Assembly: GCA_015060445.1 (NCBI GenBank)
Contig: SUYL01000002.1
Coordinates: 118,302 to 182,301, forward strand
Direction: 5' to 3'
Source of the DNA: Bacteroidales bacterium
Lineage (GTDB): Bacteria > Bacteroidota > Bacteroidia > Bacteroidales > UBA932
Length of the DNA stretch: 64,000 bases
The translations under genes were made by a program, and so were the position numbers. Below the pieces are notes generated by a model, which saw nothing but the letters and a program-made list of their open reading frames with translations, was not told the origin of the DNA and did not search any database. Below are positions 19,316 to 27,736 of this stretch, one piece after another; the stretch's first letter is position 1, and every line of letters begins with the position of its first letter.

Positions 19316-19361
19316 AAAAAGAGAAAAACTTGCATAATAAGGTGCAGGTTTTTCTCTTTTT
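19316..19361 (+). terminator. intrinsic terminator after the S41 peptidase
   Basis: An 18-bp stem (19316-19333 with 19344-19361, one T-G wobble) encloses a 10-nt loop and ends in a T-rich stretch. It lies 35 bp after the stop codon. The stem arms are almost all A on the left and T on the right. Confidence 0.75.
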
Positions 19362-19389
19362 GGCATAGAGCAGCCCCAAAAGGCAGTAG

Positions 19390-19584
19390 TTTTGTCTAAA
19401 GAAATGTGTCCACAAAAAAGGTGGATTTACACTTACAACGGCTATGATGTTTGAAGCGGCTTTGGATGTGCCTGCGGATTCCTTGATGAATTTGCAATTG
19501 AAGTACAACATGTATCAGGCGCAACACGACAAAAGTTTTATGGAGAAACTTTCAGAAATCAGAAAATATGCGGCAATGCTGTAA
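19390..19584 (+). pseudogene. remnant of a HigA-like antitoxin (C-terminal end)
   Basis: The frame is open from 19390 to the TAA at 19582-19584. It reads LTTAMMFEAALDVPADSLMN and then ends in MEKLSEIRKYAAML. This resembles the C-terminal end of XRE/HigA-family antitoxins, where the segment after the helix-turn-helix reads like ALDIPADxWxNLQ. No N-terminal helix-turn-helix and no HigB-like toxin are present upstream, only the S41 terminator, so I read it as a leftover of a lost module. The rest of the 423-bp gap between 19282 and 19704 contains two hairpins and nothing else that I recognise. Confidence 0.55.
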
Positions 19585-19617
19585 AAATTCATTCTATTAA
19601 ATATTTTTTATAACTTT

Positions 19618-19651
19618 GTGATGTGCTGATTTTCAGCACATCACTTTTTTT
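19618..19651 (+). terminator. intrinsic terminator downstream of the HigA remnant
   Basis: GTGATGTGCTGA and TCAGCACATCAC form a perfect 12-bp stem around TTT and are followed by seven T. It is a strong intrinsic terminator 33 bp after the remnant's stop. A TAACTTTG (19611-19618) abuts it and resembles a -7 element, but transcripts from it would start inside the hairpin. Confidence 0.8.
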
Positions 19652-19704
19652 GTTCTTATCCACTTGATATAATTGAGTAATACAATTACCTAATTTAAAA
19701 AGAT

Positions 19705-22700
19705 ATGAAAAAACTTCATCTGCTCTTGGCGGTATTTGCAATTCTAATCAGTTGCAGCAAGAGTGACCCGGAAAATCCAGACCCACAACCGGAACAACCA
19801 AAACAGGAAACCATAACAATAGCAGGAGGCTCCGACACAGCTCCGGTGCTGGGTACAACAGGAGGAACCTCTACTGTTACCTTTACAGCAAGTGCAGCAT
19901 GGAGCGCCTCTGTAATAAACACCAGGGCAAGTGACTGGTGCAGCGTATCCCCAACCAATGGCCAGGCGGGCACAGCAACCATAACCATAACAGTAAAGGA
20001 AAATACTACTCCCGACAACCGTGCGGCATCAATAACAATTACGGCAGGAAACACTACCCGTACCATAAAGGTAGAACAGAAGCAGAAAGATGCCCTTACC
20101 GTATCCCAGTCATCATTTGAGGTGCCTGCAGAAGGCAAGGAGATAAAGGTAGTTGCCAAGAGCAATGTCTCCTTTACACACACCATCTCCACTGAGGCCC
20201 AAAGTTGGATAAAGGTTGTAACTACCAAAGCGCTCAAGGACTCAACCCTTACATTTGAAATAGCAAAGAACGAAAGTATAGAAAAGAGATCCGGCGAAAT
20301 ATACCTTACCAGCGGCAATCTCAAGGATACCGTTAAAGTACACCAGGCAGGAGAGGCTCCAAGCATAGTAATATCCAAAGATGAGTACGTACTTAAGTCA
20401 GAAGGGGAGAGCTTTGAAGTTGAGGTGGCGAGCAATGTAAATGCCACAATGAACCTCGCATTCCCAGAAGGTGTAGAGCCATGGATTGCAGAGAATACCA
20501 CCAGGGCAATGTCCACCAACAAATACATCTTTGTAGCCAGTGCCAATGAAACATACGACTCCCGCAGTGCAATGATAATCTTTGCCAACGCAGAAAGCAA
20601 TGTCTCAGACACCGTAAGGGTAACCCAGGCCCAGAAAGATGCGATAGTTCTTGCAAAAAGTGATTATGAATTTGGGAAAGAGGGCGGAAACCTTGATTTT
20701 GAGATACTGACCAATGTAGATATCACAGTTACTATCCCAGACAGTTGTGCAAGTTGGATATCGCAGGTTGAAACAAGGGCTTTGGAAACCAAAACTCTAT
20801 ACTTCAATATTGCGGCCTGTGATACTTTGAAAACTGACAGAGTTGGGTATATAACCATATCTGGAGGGAATGCCGTACAGACCATTAAAGTTGTTCAAAA
20901 AGGATTGGGTGAGATATTGGAAGCAGAGAAACAGGCTCTGATAGAATTCTATAAAGCAACAGGAGGGGACAATTGGGTGAATAATACCAATTGGTGCAGT
21001 GATAAACCTGTTGGAGAGTGGTATGGAATACGTACTGATGATTTGGGATTTGTAATTGAGATATCTCTTATGCAAAACAATCTTAAAGGTTCGATGCCAA
21101 AATTGATAGGAGAATTAAAGAATCTTAAGTATTTATATATAGGAGATAATTATCTAGAAGGAGTTATCCCGCCTGAAATAGGGAATCTTTCTGAATTGAA
21201 AGAAATATTTGCACATGGCAATATGTTTACCGGATCTATTCCTGAAGAATTCTGCAAATTGACAAATTTGGAAAGAGTATTTATAAGAAGTACTATGCTA
21301 TCGGGACCAATCCCAACAAACATAGGTGACTTGAAAAAACTTACTCTATTGAATTTATGTCAAAATCATTTAAGTGGTAAAATACCTGAAAGTATAATAA
21401 AACTTGAGAGTCTTGAAGAATTATATCTGGTAGAAAATAAATTAGAGATAGATTTACCTCAGTCCACTTTTCTTGATACGCATTGGGGACAGATGTTGCC
21501 AGACAATGCTTATGATTTAAAAAAGTTGCATATCAATTTCAGTCCATTTGACATGTTGGACATAGATGGGAACCGAATGGAATCAAAAAGCATTTTCTCA
21601 TCCAATAAATATACATTGATGTACCATTACAGTACCAGTAGAATGTATGAGGACGCTGATGATATCAATAAATTGAAACAACTTTACTCAGATTATTCAG
21701 AAAAAGGACTTGAGATAATTGGTTATGTCAACGGAGAGTACTATGGCGAGAATGTACCACAACTAAAAGATGTTGAAACGTTTATCTCTAAAAACGGCAT
21801 ACCTTGGTCAAATATTTTTATGACCCAAGATAATTGTATGGATGTAAAATATGTTTTTTACCCATACATTGCTCCTACATTTACGATAGTGGACTCCACA
21901 GGAAGAGTAGTTTTCTTCAATTATGCAAAATTTGATTCTGATATAAAGCCAGTTATAAATTCTGTTGTAGGATTTGTAAAACTTCAGTATAATGATATAT
22001 ATCAGTCTTCAGACTATTCACAAGACGGTAAAGTTATGACTATTCAATCTGCCACAAAGGGAGATGGTATTAATATAGTGTTGATGGGTGATGCATATAG
22101 TGACCGTCAGATTGCAGATGGGACATATAAGGCAGATATGGAAACAATGTATAATAATTTGTTTACTGAGGAACCATACAAGTCATTCAAGGACCACTTT
22201 AATGTTTATTATGTAAATGCTGTGTCTGCAACAGAGGAATATGGGTATGGCAATACTGTCTTCGATGGATATTTCGGTAATGGCACATTGGTTGGCGGAA
22301 ATGATGGTAATGTGTTCAAATATGCTCTCAAAGCAATTTCTGAGGAGGAAATGGACGAAGCATTGCTAATCGTGTCAATGAACTCCGATAACTATGCTGG
22401 TACTTGTTATATGTATTATCCTGACAATAGCGCAGGGTATGGCAATGGCGTATCTGTATCATACTTCCCGCGTGGTGGCAATGCCGAGACATTTGTCCAA
22501 TTGCTCCACCACGAGGCGTGCGGTCATGGTTTTGCAAAACTTGCCGACGAGTATGCCTACGAGAATATGGGAGCTATTCCCGAGGCGGTAGTTGCAAGCC
22601 ATAAGTCGCAACAAACCGATTGGGGTTGGTGGAAGAATGTCGATTTCACAAGCGACCCGACCGCGACTCGTTGGAGCCACTTCGTAAATGATACTCGCTA

Positions 22701-23010
22701 TGCCGACGAGGGCTTGGGAGCGTATGAGGGAGGTTTGACATATTGGACAGGCGTGTGGCGACCAACCGAGAACTCTATTATGCGTTACAACACAGGTGGA
22801 TTTAACGCTCCATCCCGTGAGGCGATATATTATCGTATTCACAAACTTGCCTACGGAAATAGTTGGGAGTATGATTATGAAAAATTTGTAGAATGGGATG
22901 CCCGTAACAGAGCCACTGCTTCAACGCGTGCGATGGTATATAAACCTACGAATTATAAACCAACTCATCCGCCTGTAATCGTAAACAAATCTTGGAAAGA
23001 TGCGAAATAA
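19705..23010 (+). CDS. BACON/LRR/thioredoxin-like/M64 peptidase lipoprotein
   Basis: This 1101-residue protein has a lipoprotein signal with the lipobox cysteine in AILISCSKSD (Cys 17). Residues of about 30-400 are four BACON-type beta domains, ending in repeats like AGNTTRTIKVEQK and GGNAVQTIKVVQK. Residues of about 405-590 start with EFYKATGGDNW and contain leucine-rich repeats of the plant-like type (IPPEIGNLSELKEI). Residues of about 650-760 resemble a TlpA-like thioredoxin fold without a CxxC. Residues of about 780-1080 match M64 peptidases, with HHEACGHGFAKLADEY at 935-950. M64 members include IgA-cleaving metallopeptidases. The likely place is the cell surface. Base composition shifts inside the gene: AT-rich at about 20.9-22.4 kb, then richer in CGN codons. 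No convincing promoter is visible. Confidence 0.85.
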   Translation: MKKLHLLLAVFAILISCSKSDPENPDPQPEQPKQETITIAGGSDTAPVLGTTGGTSTVTFTASAAWSASVINTRASDWCSVSPTNGQAGTATITITVKENTTPDNRAASITITAGNTTRTIKVEQKQKDALTVSQSSFEVPAEGKEIKVVAKSNVSFTHTISTEAQSWIKVVTTKALKDSTLTFEIAKNESIEKRSGEIYLTSGNLKDTVKVHQAGEAPSIVISKDEYVLKSEGESFEVEVASNVNATMNLAFPEGVEPWIAENTTRAMSTNKYIFVASANETYDSRSAMIIFANAESNVSDTVRVTQAQKDAIVLAKSDYEFGKEGGNLDFEILTNVDITVTIPDSCASWISQVETRALETKTLYFNIAACDTLKTDRVGYITISGGNAVQTIKVVQKGLGEILEAEKQALIEFYKATGGDNWVNNTNWCSDKPVGEWYGIRTDDLGFVIEISLMQNNLKGSMPKLIGELKNLKYLYIGDNYLEGVIPPEIGNLSELKEIFAHGNMFTGSIPEEFCKLTNLERVFIRSTMLSGPIPTNIGDLKKLTLLNLCQNHLSGKIPESIIKLESLEELYLVENKLEIDLPQSTFLDTHWGQMLPDNAYDLKKLHINFSPFDMLDIDGNRMESKSIFSSNKYTLMYHYSTSRMYEDADDINKLKQLYSDYSEKGLEIIGYVNGEYYGENVPQLKDVETFISKNGIPWSNIFMTQDNCMDVKYVFYPYIAPTFTIVDSTGRVVFFNYAKFDSDIKPVINSVVGFVKLQYNDIYQSSDYSQDGKVMTIQSATKGDGINIVLMGDAYSDRQIADGTYKADMETMYNNLFTEEPYKSFKDHFNVYYVNAVSATEEYGYGNTVFDGYFGNGTLVGGNDGNVFKYALKAISEEEMDEALLIVSMNSDNYAGTCYMYYPDNSAGYGNGVSVSYFPRGGNAETFVQLLHHEACGHGFAKLADEYAYENMGAIPEAVVASHKSQQTDWGWWKNVDFTSDPTATRWSHFVNDTRYADEGLGAYEGGLTYWTGVWRPTENSIMRYNTGGFNAPSREAIYYRIHKLAYGNSWEYDYEKFVEWDARNRATASTRAMVYKPTNYKPTHPPVIVNKSWKDAK

Positions 23011-23209
23011 ACGACTAATAACACGCAAAATATTGGCGGCACTAATTCTACTGATATCTATAGTATATCTTAATTCATGTGCAGCAAGTATAAAAATGAG
23101 AAAAGATAATGAAAAACAACCTCAAGCAGATAGTGTGGACAAGTTTGTTCCACTTCATCCGCCTGTAATTATTCCTCATACATGGAGGGAGGCACAAAGG
23201 ACCAAATAA
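23000..23209 (+). CDS. small lipoprotein sharing the M64 protein's C-terminal tail
   Basis: This 69-residue protein overlaps the end of the M64 gene by 11 bp, so the two are translationally coupled. It has a basic N-terminus, a hydrophobic helix and a lipobox-like cysteine in VYLNSCAAS (about residue 27). The mature part is short and polar. Its last residues, PLHPPVIIPHTWREAQ, closely match the end of the preceding protein, PTHPPVIVNKSWKDAK. At DNA level CATCCGCCTGTAAT is identical in both. It could be a small partner lipoprotein or a deletion remnant of a second M64 copy. I do not recognise a family. Confidence 0.6.
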   Translation: MRNKRLITRKILAALILLISIVYLNSCAASIKMRKDNEKQPQADSVDKFVPLHPPVIIPHTWREAQRTK

Positions 23210-23211
23210 AT

Positions 23212-23242
23212 AAAAACTCCGGAGTTTTTCCGGAGTTTTTTT
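23212..23242 (+). terminator. intrinsic terminator after the M64/small-lipoprotein operon
   Basis: AAAAACTCCGG and CCGGAGTTTTT form a perfect 11-bp stem with a 7-nt loop and run into seven T. It starts immediately after the stop of the small lipoprotein. Confidence 0.85.
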
Positions 23243-23303
23243 GTGTCTATTTTTTAAAAGAGAAAAAGTTATCTGCTAGATTAAAAGTTTTTCTTCTTCA
23301 GAC

Positions 23304-23453
23304 ATGGGCAATATCAATAAACACTCACCTTTGAATAGGAAAGGTGTTATTAAGGGAAATATTGTTGAGGATGTAAACCGTCTTTTTGAGGTACTGAGTG
23401 TTTCAAGCATGGAAGAGTTTCTATCCAATATTGAACACAACCAATACAGATAG
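23304..23453 (+). CDS. possible 49-residue protein of unknown function
   Basis: An ATG-initiated frame of 49 codons lies in the 573-bp gap between the small lipoprotein and the U32 gene. It ends in MEEFLSNIEHNQYR. It has a mixed charged composition and looks codon-like, but there is no promoter or homology that I recognise. It may be the start or end of a decayed gene. Confidence 0.25.
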   Translation: MGNINKHSPLNRKGVIKGNIVEDVNRLFEVLSVSSMEEFLSNIEHNQYR

Positions 23454-23515
23454 TGCTGGATGGAAATGTCTTTGGGCACGTTTTGCTATTGTTTTGTTCC
23501 CGACAGGGTGGTCAT

Positions 23516-23686
23516 GGGCACGTAGAGGTGCTATTTTGTGCCCAAGTCCCAAAAAAAATGCCTGTTGGACACAAATAAGGTGCAAAATGTGCCCGCAGTC
23601 TTACTGCCGGGCACAAATCAGGCGTCAAATGTGCCCAAATCCACAAAAAATACCTCTTGGGCACAAATCAGGTGCAAAATGTGCCC
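23516..23686. repeat. cluster of four 28-bp palindromic repeats
   Basis: Four units lie at 23516-23543, 23567-23594, 23609-23636 and 23659-23686. Each starts with GGGCAC (GGACAC in the second) and ends with GTGCCC, so each can fold into a hairpin. The interior is mostly AAATcAGGTGCAAAAT; the first unit is the most diverged. Spacers after units 1 and 3 are alike (AAGTCCCAAAAAAAATGCC and AAATCCACAAAAAATACC). The whole is therefore two copies of a unit of about 92 bp. A further GGGCAC is at 23474. The region from 23690 to 23782 is GC-richer and shows no gene. Confidence 0.8.
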
Positions 23687-23782
23687 GCCAGCGCACTCGG
23701 ACCACATCTCCCGGACCACGCACCCTTGTGCGCCCTCCAGCACCCAAATCAGCGGCACCAATCCGCAACTGTCTGCTGCCGG

Positions 23783-25006
23783 CTACTCAAAAATATACAC
23801 CTTATCTGATCTCCTCAACCTTTCTGGGACTGCAATTGAGCAGTATTGCCCTTTTACGGCTTTGTCTGTGGCGGTGAGGTCAACCCTAATCTCGGCAGGC
23901 TGCATCTCAATTACTCCGGTAGAAGGGCCTATGATGAGGATGTTCTGCCCTACGTTCAATTCTCCGGTTTCAATGAGTATCTCTGCAACCCCTATGTTTG
24001 AGAAGTAGTTGGTTACTTTTCCAATGTATGTCTTTTTCTTGGTGGCTTTGCTGCCGTAAACGTCACTCCATTCACCCAGGAATGCACCCTGGTAATATCC
24101 GTCCCAGAAACCGCGGTTGAACACCTGGGAAACGCCGGCCTTAAGTTCTGCAGCGTATTCAGGGGTGTAGGTGCCTGCAATTACAGCATCAGCTGCGGCG
24201 CGGTATGCTGCAGTAACCTTCTTTACATATTCTGCGCTGCGGGCCCTTCCCTCAATCTTGAATACAGTTACTCCTGCATCAATGATCTTGTCCATGAACT
24301 CTATGGTGCAGAGGTCTTTTGGAGACATTATGTATTTGTTGTCAACCTCCAGTTCAATGCCTGTCTCAAGGTCTGTTACCTTGTATCCTCTGCGGCACAA
24401 CTGGTAACATGCCCCTCTGTTGGCTGAGGCTCCGTAGTGCTGCAGGCTCAAGTAGCATTTGCCCGATACGGCCATGCACAATGCCCCATGGCAGAACATC
24501 TCCAATTGTACCTCCTTTCCCCCCGGACCTTTGATTCCCTCTTCTACAATCCTTCTCTTTATCTCTTTTACCTGTGGCAAGGTGAGTTCGCGGGCAAGTA
24601 CAACCACATCTGCAAACTGGGCATAGAATTTTACAGCCTCAAAGTTTGATACATTCAGTTGGGTGGAGATATGAACTTCAACTCCAATCTGGCGGGCGTA
24701 TGAGATAACAGCCATGTCTGATGCAATCACTGCGGTTACACCTGCTCTCTTTGCCTCGTCCAATGCGTGGCGCATAGGCTCAATGTCGTCGTTGTATATG
24801 ATTATGTTCAATGTAAGATATGACCTTACATTGTGCTCACGGCATATCTCAACAATCTTGTAAATGTCATCGGGATTGAAATTGTTGGCAGAGTGGGAAC
24901 GCATGTTGAGGTTGCCCACACCAAAATAGATGGAGTTGGCTCCACCCTGTATTGCTGCCATCAGACATTCAAAATTCCCCGCAGGGGCCATTATTTCAAG
25001 TTCCAT
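23783..25006 (-). CDS. peptidase U32 family protein
   Basis: This 407-residue protein carries the U32 signature EMFCHGALCMAVSGKCYLS near residue 165, followed by a second cysteine pair in NRGACYQLCRRG. It begins with ELEIMAPAGNFECL, the usual U32 start. Despite the name, characterised members (RlhA, TrhP, UbiU/UbiV) are Fe-S proteins that hydroxylate RNA or ubiquinone precursors using prephenate; which reaction applies here is not clear. I chose the ATG at 25006 over a TTG three codons upstream. It is the last gene of a leftward operon after the polyprenyl synthetase and GT2 genes. Confidence 0.9.
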   Translation of the reverse strand: MELEIMAPAGNFECLMAAIQGGANSIYFGVGNLNMRSHSANNFNPDDIYKIVEICREHNVRSYLTLNIIIYNDDIEPMRHALDEAKRAGVTAVIASDMAVISYARQIGVEVHISTQLNVSNFEAVKFYAQFADVVVLARELTLPQVKEIKRRIVEEGIKGPGGKEVQLEMFCHGALCMAVSGKCYLSLQHYGASANRGACYQLCRRGYKVTDLETGIELEVDNKYIMSPKDLCTIEFMDKIIDAGVTVFKIEGRARSAEYVKKVTAAYRAAADAVIAGTYTPEYAAELKAGVSQVFNRGFWDGYYQGAFLGEWSDVYGSKATKKKTYIGKVTNYFSNIGVAEILIETGELNVGQNILIIGPSTGVIEMQPAEIRVDLTATDKAVKGQYCSIAVPERLRRSDKVYIFE

Positions 25007-25019
25007 ATCTCTCAATTCT

Positions 25020-25736
25020 CTAAATTTTGTCCAACCCTTTTGTAAACTTGAGCCAGTAGTATTTCAACGGGTTGGTGTATTTTAACTGTTTCCATGGCCT
25101 GCTGCCGTGAGGACGGTGCCATACAGGCAGATTTGTAAAGAGCCAGTTGTTGAATCCAAGTTCCAGTGCTTTATGCGAAATTGTTACATCAAACCAATTT
25201 TTGCTGGCATCAAGTTGGTCAAAGTCAAATGCCTTAAGGAACTGGGGAGTGAGCAGAGAGCAGCAGAAACTGCAGTGCTTGTCATATTTGAGAGCCGTAT
25301 TCTCCCTCCCTTTGGCAGGGAGGTAAGGGTAATTTATATCCCCTTTCTCATCTACAGTTACCGATGCGGCAATTGCGCATTTTTCATCTGCAGCAGCACC
25401 CTCATACAACTTTTGGAAAGTATCTTTCTTTACTATTACATCAGATTCCACAATGGCCAGTCCCCAGTTCTTCCCGATGGACTCTTTACGTGTCATCTTA
25501 AGTACCATAAGGTAATTTGGAGAGGGGTGGTCTGTAAGGTCACTCAAATTCACCAGTTTGAATCCCATCTCCTTTGATGCCTTCTCAAGGATTGCAGTGT
25601 TCTCGGGAGTGCTGAAGTCGTTATATACGGTATATGTGAAAGGTACCTTTATCTCAGAGTCCAGAGTAGCCTTTATTGTTTCCAGTGTTAGTTCAATGGA
25701 ATCCTTTACAGGAGTTATGATATTCAGCCCTTCCAT
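25020..25736 (-). CDS. GT2-like glycosyltransferase
   Basis: This 238-residue soluble protein starts with LNIITPVKDSIELTLETI and has VYNDFSTPEN near residue 38, the nucleotide-binding strand and loop of family 2 glycosyltransferases. A DxD-like element occurs in IVESDVIVKKD near residue 115. The C-terminal part ends in a conserved HRPHGSRPW segment. The acceptor and sugar are unknown. Its ATG overlaps the stop of the upstream polyprenyl synthetase by 1 base (TAATG), so the two are coupled; this may point to use of a polyprenyl carrier. Confidence 0.75.
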   Translation of the reverse strand: MEGLNIITPVKDSIELTLETIKATLDSEIKVPFTYTVYNDFSTPENTAILEKASKEMGFKLVNLSDLTDHPSPNYLMVLKMTRKESIGKNWGLAIVESDVIVKKDTFQKLYEGAAADEKCAIAASVTVDEKGDINYPYLPAKGRENTALKYDKHCSFCCSLLTPQFLKAFDFDQLDASKNWFDVTISHKALELGFNNWLFTNLPVWHRPHGSRPWKQLKYTNPLKYYWLKFTKGLDKI

Positions 25737-26713
25737 TATTTTATTCTCTTTATAAGTTTGTCGGCAAATCTCTGCAATTGTTCCATCTGTGCAGGGGTGA
25801 AATCTATTTTGTTTATAATTTCAAGGGCACTGTTGTAATATTCCATGATGGATTTGGTTGCGCTCTCCTTTATCCCAAGAGTGTTGTACATCTGCTGCAT
25901 CCTGGCAATCTTCTCCTCTCCCTGATCCTCTCCCATAGCCATTATTGCATCCAGTTCTTCCCTCTGCCTGTTGTCTGCAACTTTGAAAGACTCCACCAGC
26001 AGCCATGTCTTCTTGTTGTTGAGGATATCCCCGCCAATCTTTTTGCCAAAGACATTTCCCTGCCCGAATGTGTCAAACAGGTCGTCCTGTATCTGGAATG
26101 CTATTCCAAGGTCGTAGCCAAAGTCGTACAGGGCCTGTGCAACCTTTTCGTCTGCACCGGCAATGAGGGCACCCATTTTTGCGGAGCATGCAATGAGTAC
26201 TGCCGTCTTGAGGCTTATCATTGAGATATAGTCTTTCATTGTTATGTATGGGATGTTCTCAAAGTTCATGTCATATTGCTGCCCCTCACAAACTTGGGCT
26301 GCAGTTTTTGAGAACAATGCCAGTACCTGCGGAAGAACGTTCCCTGGGCAGTTGGCCAACAGTTCATACGCCTTTATGCTCATTACGTCACCGCTGAGGA
26401 TTGCTATGTTGTTGTCCCATTTGCGGTAAACGGTCTGTTGTCCCCTTCGGAGTTCTGCCTGGTCCATGATGTCGTCATGTATAAGGGTAAAGCCGTGGAA
26501 AATCTCCAGTGCCAGTGCAGGATACAGGATAGGTTTTTCAATTTTATCTGAAAAGAGGTTGTATGTGAGCAGGCACAACTCCGGGCGGAGCCTTTTGCCG
26601 CCAATGGAAATCATGTACTCAATCGGTTGGTACAACTCTTTAGGTTCAATCCTGAAATTGAGGGCAGCAAGCCCGTTCTCTACATATCTGTCCAGTTCTT
26701 CTATTGCAAACAT
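25736..26713 (-). CDS. polyprenyl diphosphate synthetase
   Basis: This 325-residue trans-prenyltransferase condenses isopentenyl diphosphate onto allylic diphosphates. The first aspartate-rich motif, IHDDIMD, is near residues 79-85 with RRGQ following. The second, FQIQDDLFD, is near 205-213. GGKRLRP near 37-43 binds the diphosphate. The product chain length (menaquinone side chain or other) cannot be read with confidence. The ATG at 26713 is chosen because the -7 promoter element lies at 26738-26745, so an upstream GTG at 26758 would be outside the transcript. It leads the operon with the GT2 and U32 genes. Confidence 0.93.
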   Translation of the reverse strand: MFAIEELDRYVENGLAALNFRIEPKELYQPIEYMISIGGKRLRPELCLLTYNLFSDKIEKPILYPALALEIFHGFTLIHDDIMDQAELRRGQQTVYRKWDNNIAILSGDVMSIKAYELLANCPGNVLPQVLALFSKTAAQVCEGQQYDMNFENIPYITMKDYISMISLKTAVLIACSAKMGALIAGADEKVAQALYDFGYDLGIAFQIQDDLFDTFGQGNVFGKKIGGDILNNKKTWLLVESFKVADNRQREELDAIMAMGEDQGEEKIARMQQMYNTLGIKESATKSIMEYYNSALEIINKIDFTPAQMEQLQRFADKLIKRIK

Positions 26714-26737
26714 ATCCCAATTAACTTTTTTACCCTG

Positions 26738-26745
26738 CAAAGTTA
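26738..26745 (-). promoter_or_regulatory. -7 element of the polyprenyl synthetase-GT2-U32 operon
   Basis: The minus strand reads TAACTTTG, an exact TAnnTTTG match, 24 bp before the ATG at 26713. It decides the start of the first gene. Confidence 0.55.
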
Positions 26746-26765
26746 ATGGTTTTTGCACAATTTAC

Positions 26766-26773
26766 TATCTTTA
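26766..26773 (+). promoter_or_regulatory. probable -7 element of rsgA
   Basis: TATCTTTA differs from TAnnTTTG only at the last base and lies 24 bp before the rsgA ATG at 26798. It faces the element of the divergent operon. Confidence 0.4.
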
Positions 26774-26797
26774 CACGTTCGCATTCTTACAATAATT

Positions 26798-27730
26798 ATG
26801 GATAAAGCAAATACTGCAACAGTAGTAAAACATACAGGGAGCCATTATATGCTCTCCCACCTTCCACAGTGGGATCTTTTTCCGGCGGTAATAAAGGGGA
26901 AACTGAGGCTCAAGGGGTTCAACTCCACAAACCCAATTGCCGTGGGAGATATGGTTGAATATGAGCGCAATGAGGGGGAGATGGCAACCATAAAGAATAT
27001 CCTTCCACGCAAGAACCACATTATAAGGAAATCAACAAATTTATCCCGACAGTCACATGTGATTGCCAGCAATCTTGATATGGTTTTCCTCATAGTAACT
27101 GTGGAACTGCCGGAGGTGAAACTCCCTTTTGTAGACCGTTTTCTTGTAACATGCGAAGCGTATAATGTGCCGGCAACCATTATACTCAACAAGATGGACA
27201 TATATTCCCCACAGGCCCTGCAGATGGTGGAGGCGTTCAAGGAGATATATGCCGGAGCAGGATATGATGTAATTGAAAGTTCTGCAACAACAGGTCTGGG
27301 GCTGGATGAGATACGGGAGCGGTGCAAAGGGAAGGTTGTCCTTTTCTCAGGGCAGTCGGGAGTGGGTAAGTCATCACTCATTTCTGCGTTGGACCCCGAT
27401 TTGAATTTGCGGGTGGGTGAGATTTCAGAGTATCACCAGCAGGGAAAGCATACCACAACTTTTTATGAGATGCACCCCATATCGTCGGGAGGATTTGTGA
27501 TAGATACTCCGGGAATCAGAGGATTCGGGCTTGTGGATGTGTCGCAACTGGAACTGAGCGGATATTTTCCGGAGATGCTCCGCATAGAGGACAATTGCCG
27601 TTTTGCCCCTTGTACACACACTCACGAACCCGGGTGTGCGGTTAAGGAGGCGGTTGAAAACGGGGAGATTTCTGTAGAGAGGTATGAGTCTTATCTTGGG
27701 ATGCTGGATGAGCAGACCAAATACAGGTAG
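26798..27730 (+). CDS. rsgA: ribosome small subunit-dependent GTPase A
   Basis: RsgA is a circularly permuted GTPase that checks late 30S subunit assembly. The 310-residue protein has an N-terminal OB-fold. The G4 motif NKMD is near residue 137, then the P-loop GQSGVGKSS at about 185-193, and DTPGIRGFG near 237. The C-terminal zinc domain has the spacing C-x4-C-x-H-x5-C within CRFAPCTHTHEPGC. The ATG at 26798 fits the promoter; the upstream frame is in the promoter region. It is followed after 6 bp by a MATE transporter gene. Confidence 0.97.
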   Translation: MDKANTATVVKHTGSHYMLSHLPQWDLFPAVIKGKLRLKGFNSTNPIAVGDMVEYERNEGEMATIKNILPRKNHIIRKSTNLSRQSHVIASNLDMVFLIVTVELPEVKLPFVDRFLVTCEAYNVPATIILNKMDIYSPQALQMVEAFKEIYAGAGYDVIESSATTGLGLDEIRERCKGKVVLFSGQSGVGKSSLISALDPDLNLRVGEISEYHQQGKHTTTFYEMHPISSGGFVIDTPGIRGFGLVDVSQLELSGYFPEMLRIEDNCRFAPCTHTHEPGCAVKEAVENGEISVERYESYLGMLDEQTKYR

Positions 27731-27736
27731 TGCAAA

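Noticed and set aside
19611..19618. TAACTTTG as promoter of the M64 gene
   Set aside because: It abuts a perfect terminator hairpin with a T run, so a transcript from it would end at once.
23516..23686. possible CRISPR array
   Set aside because: Repeats vary inside, spacers are only 14-23 nt and resemble each other, and no cas genes are near. They are palindromic repeats instead.
26714..26758. GTG start extending the polyprenyl synthetase by 15 codons
   Set aside because: The -7 promoter element at 26738-26745 lies within that extension, so it would not be transcribed.
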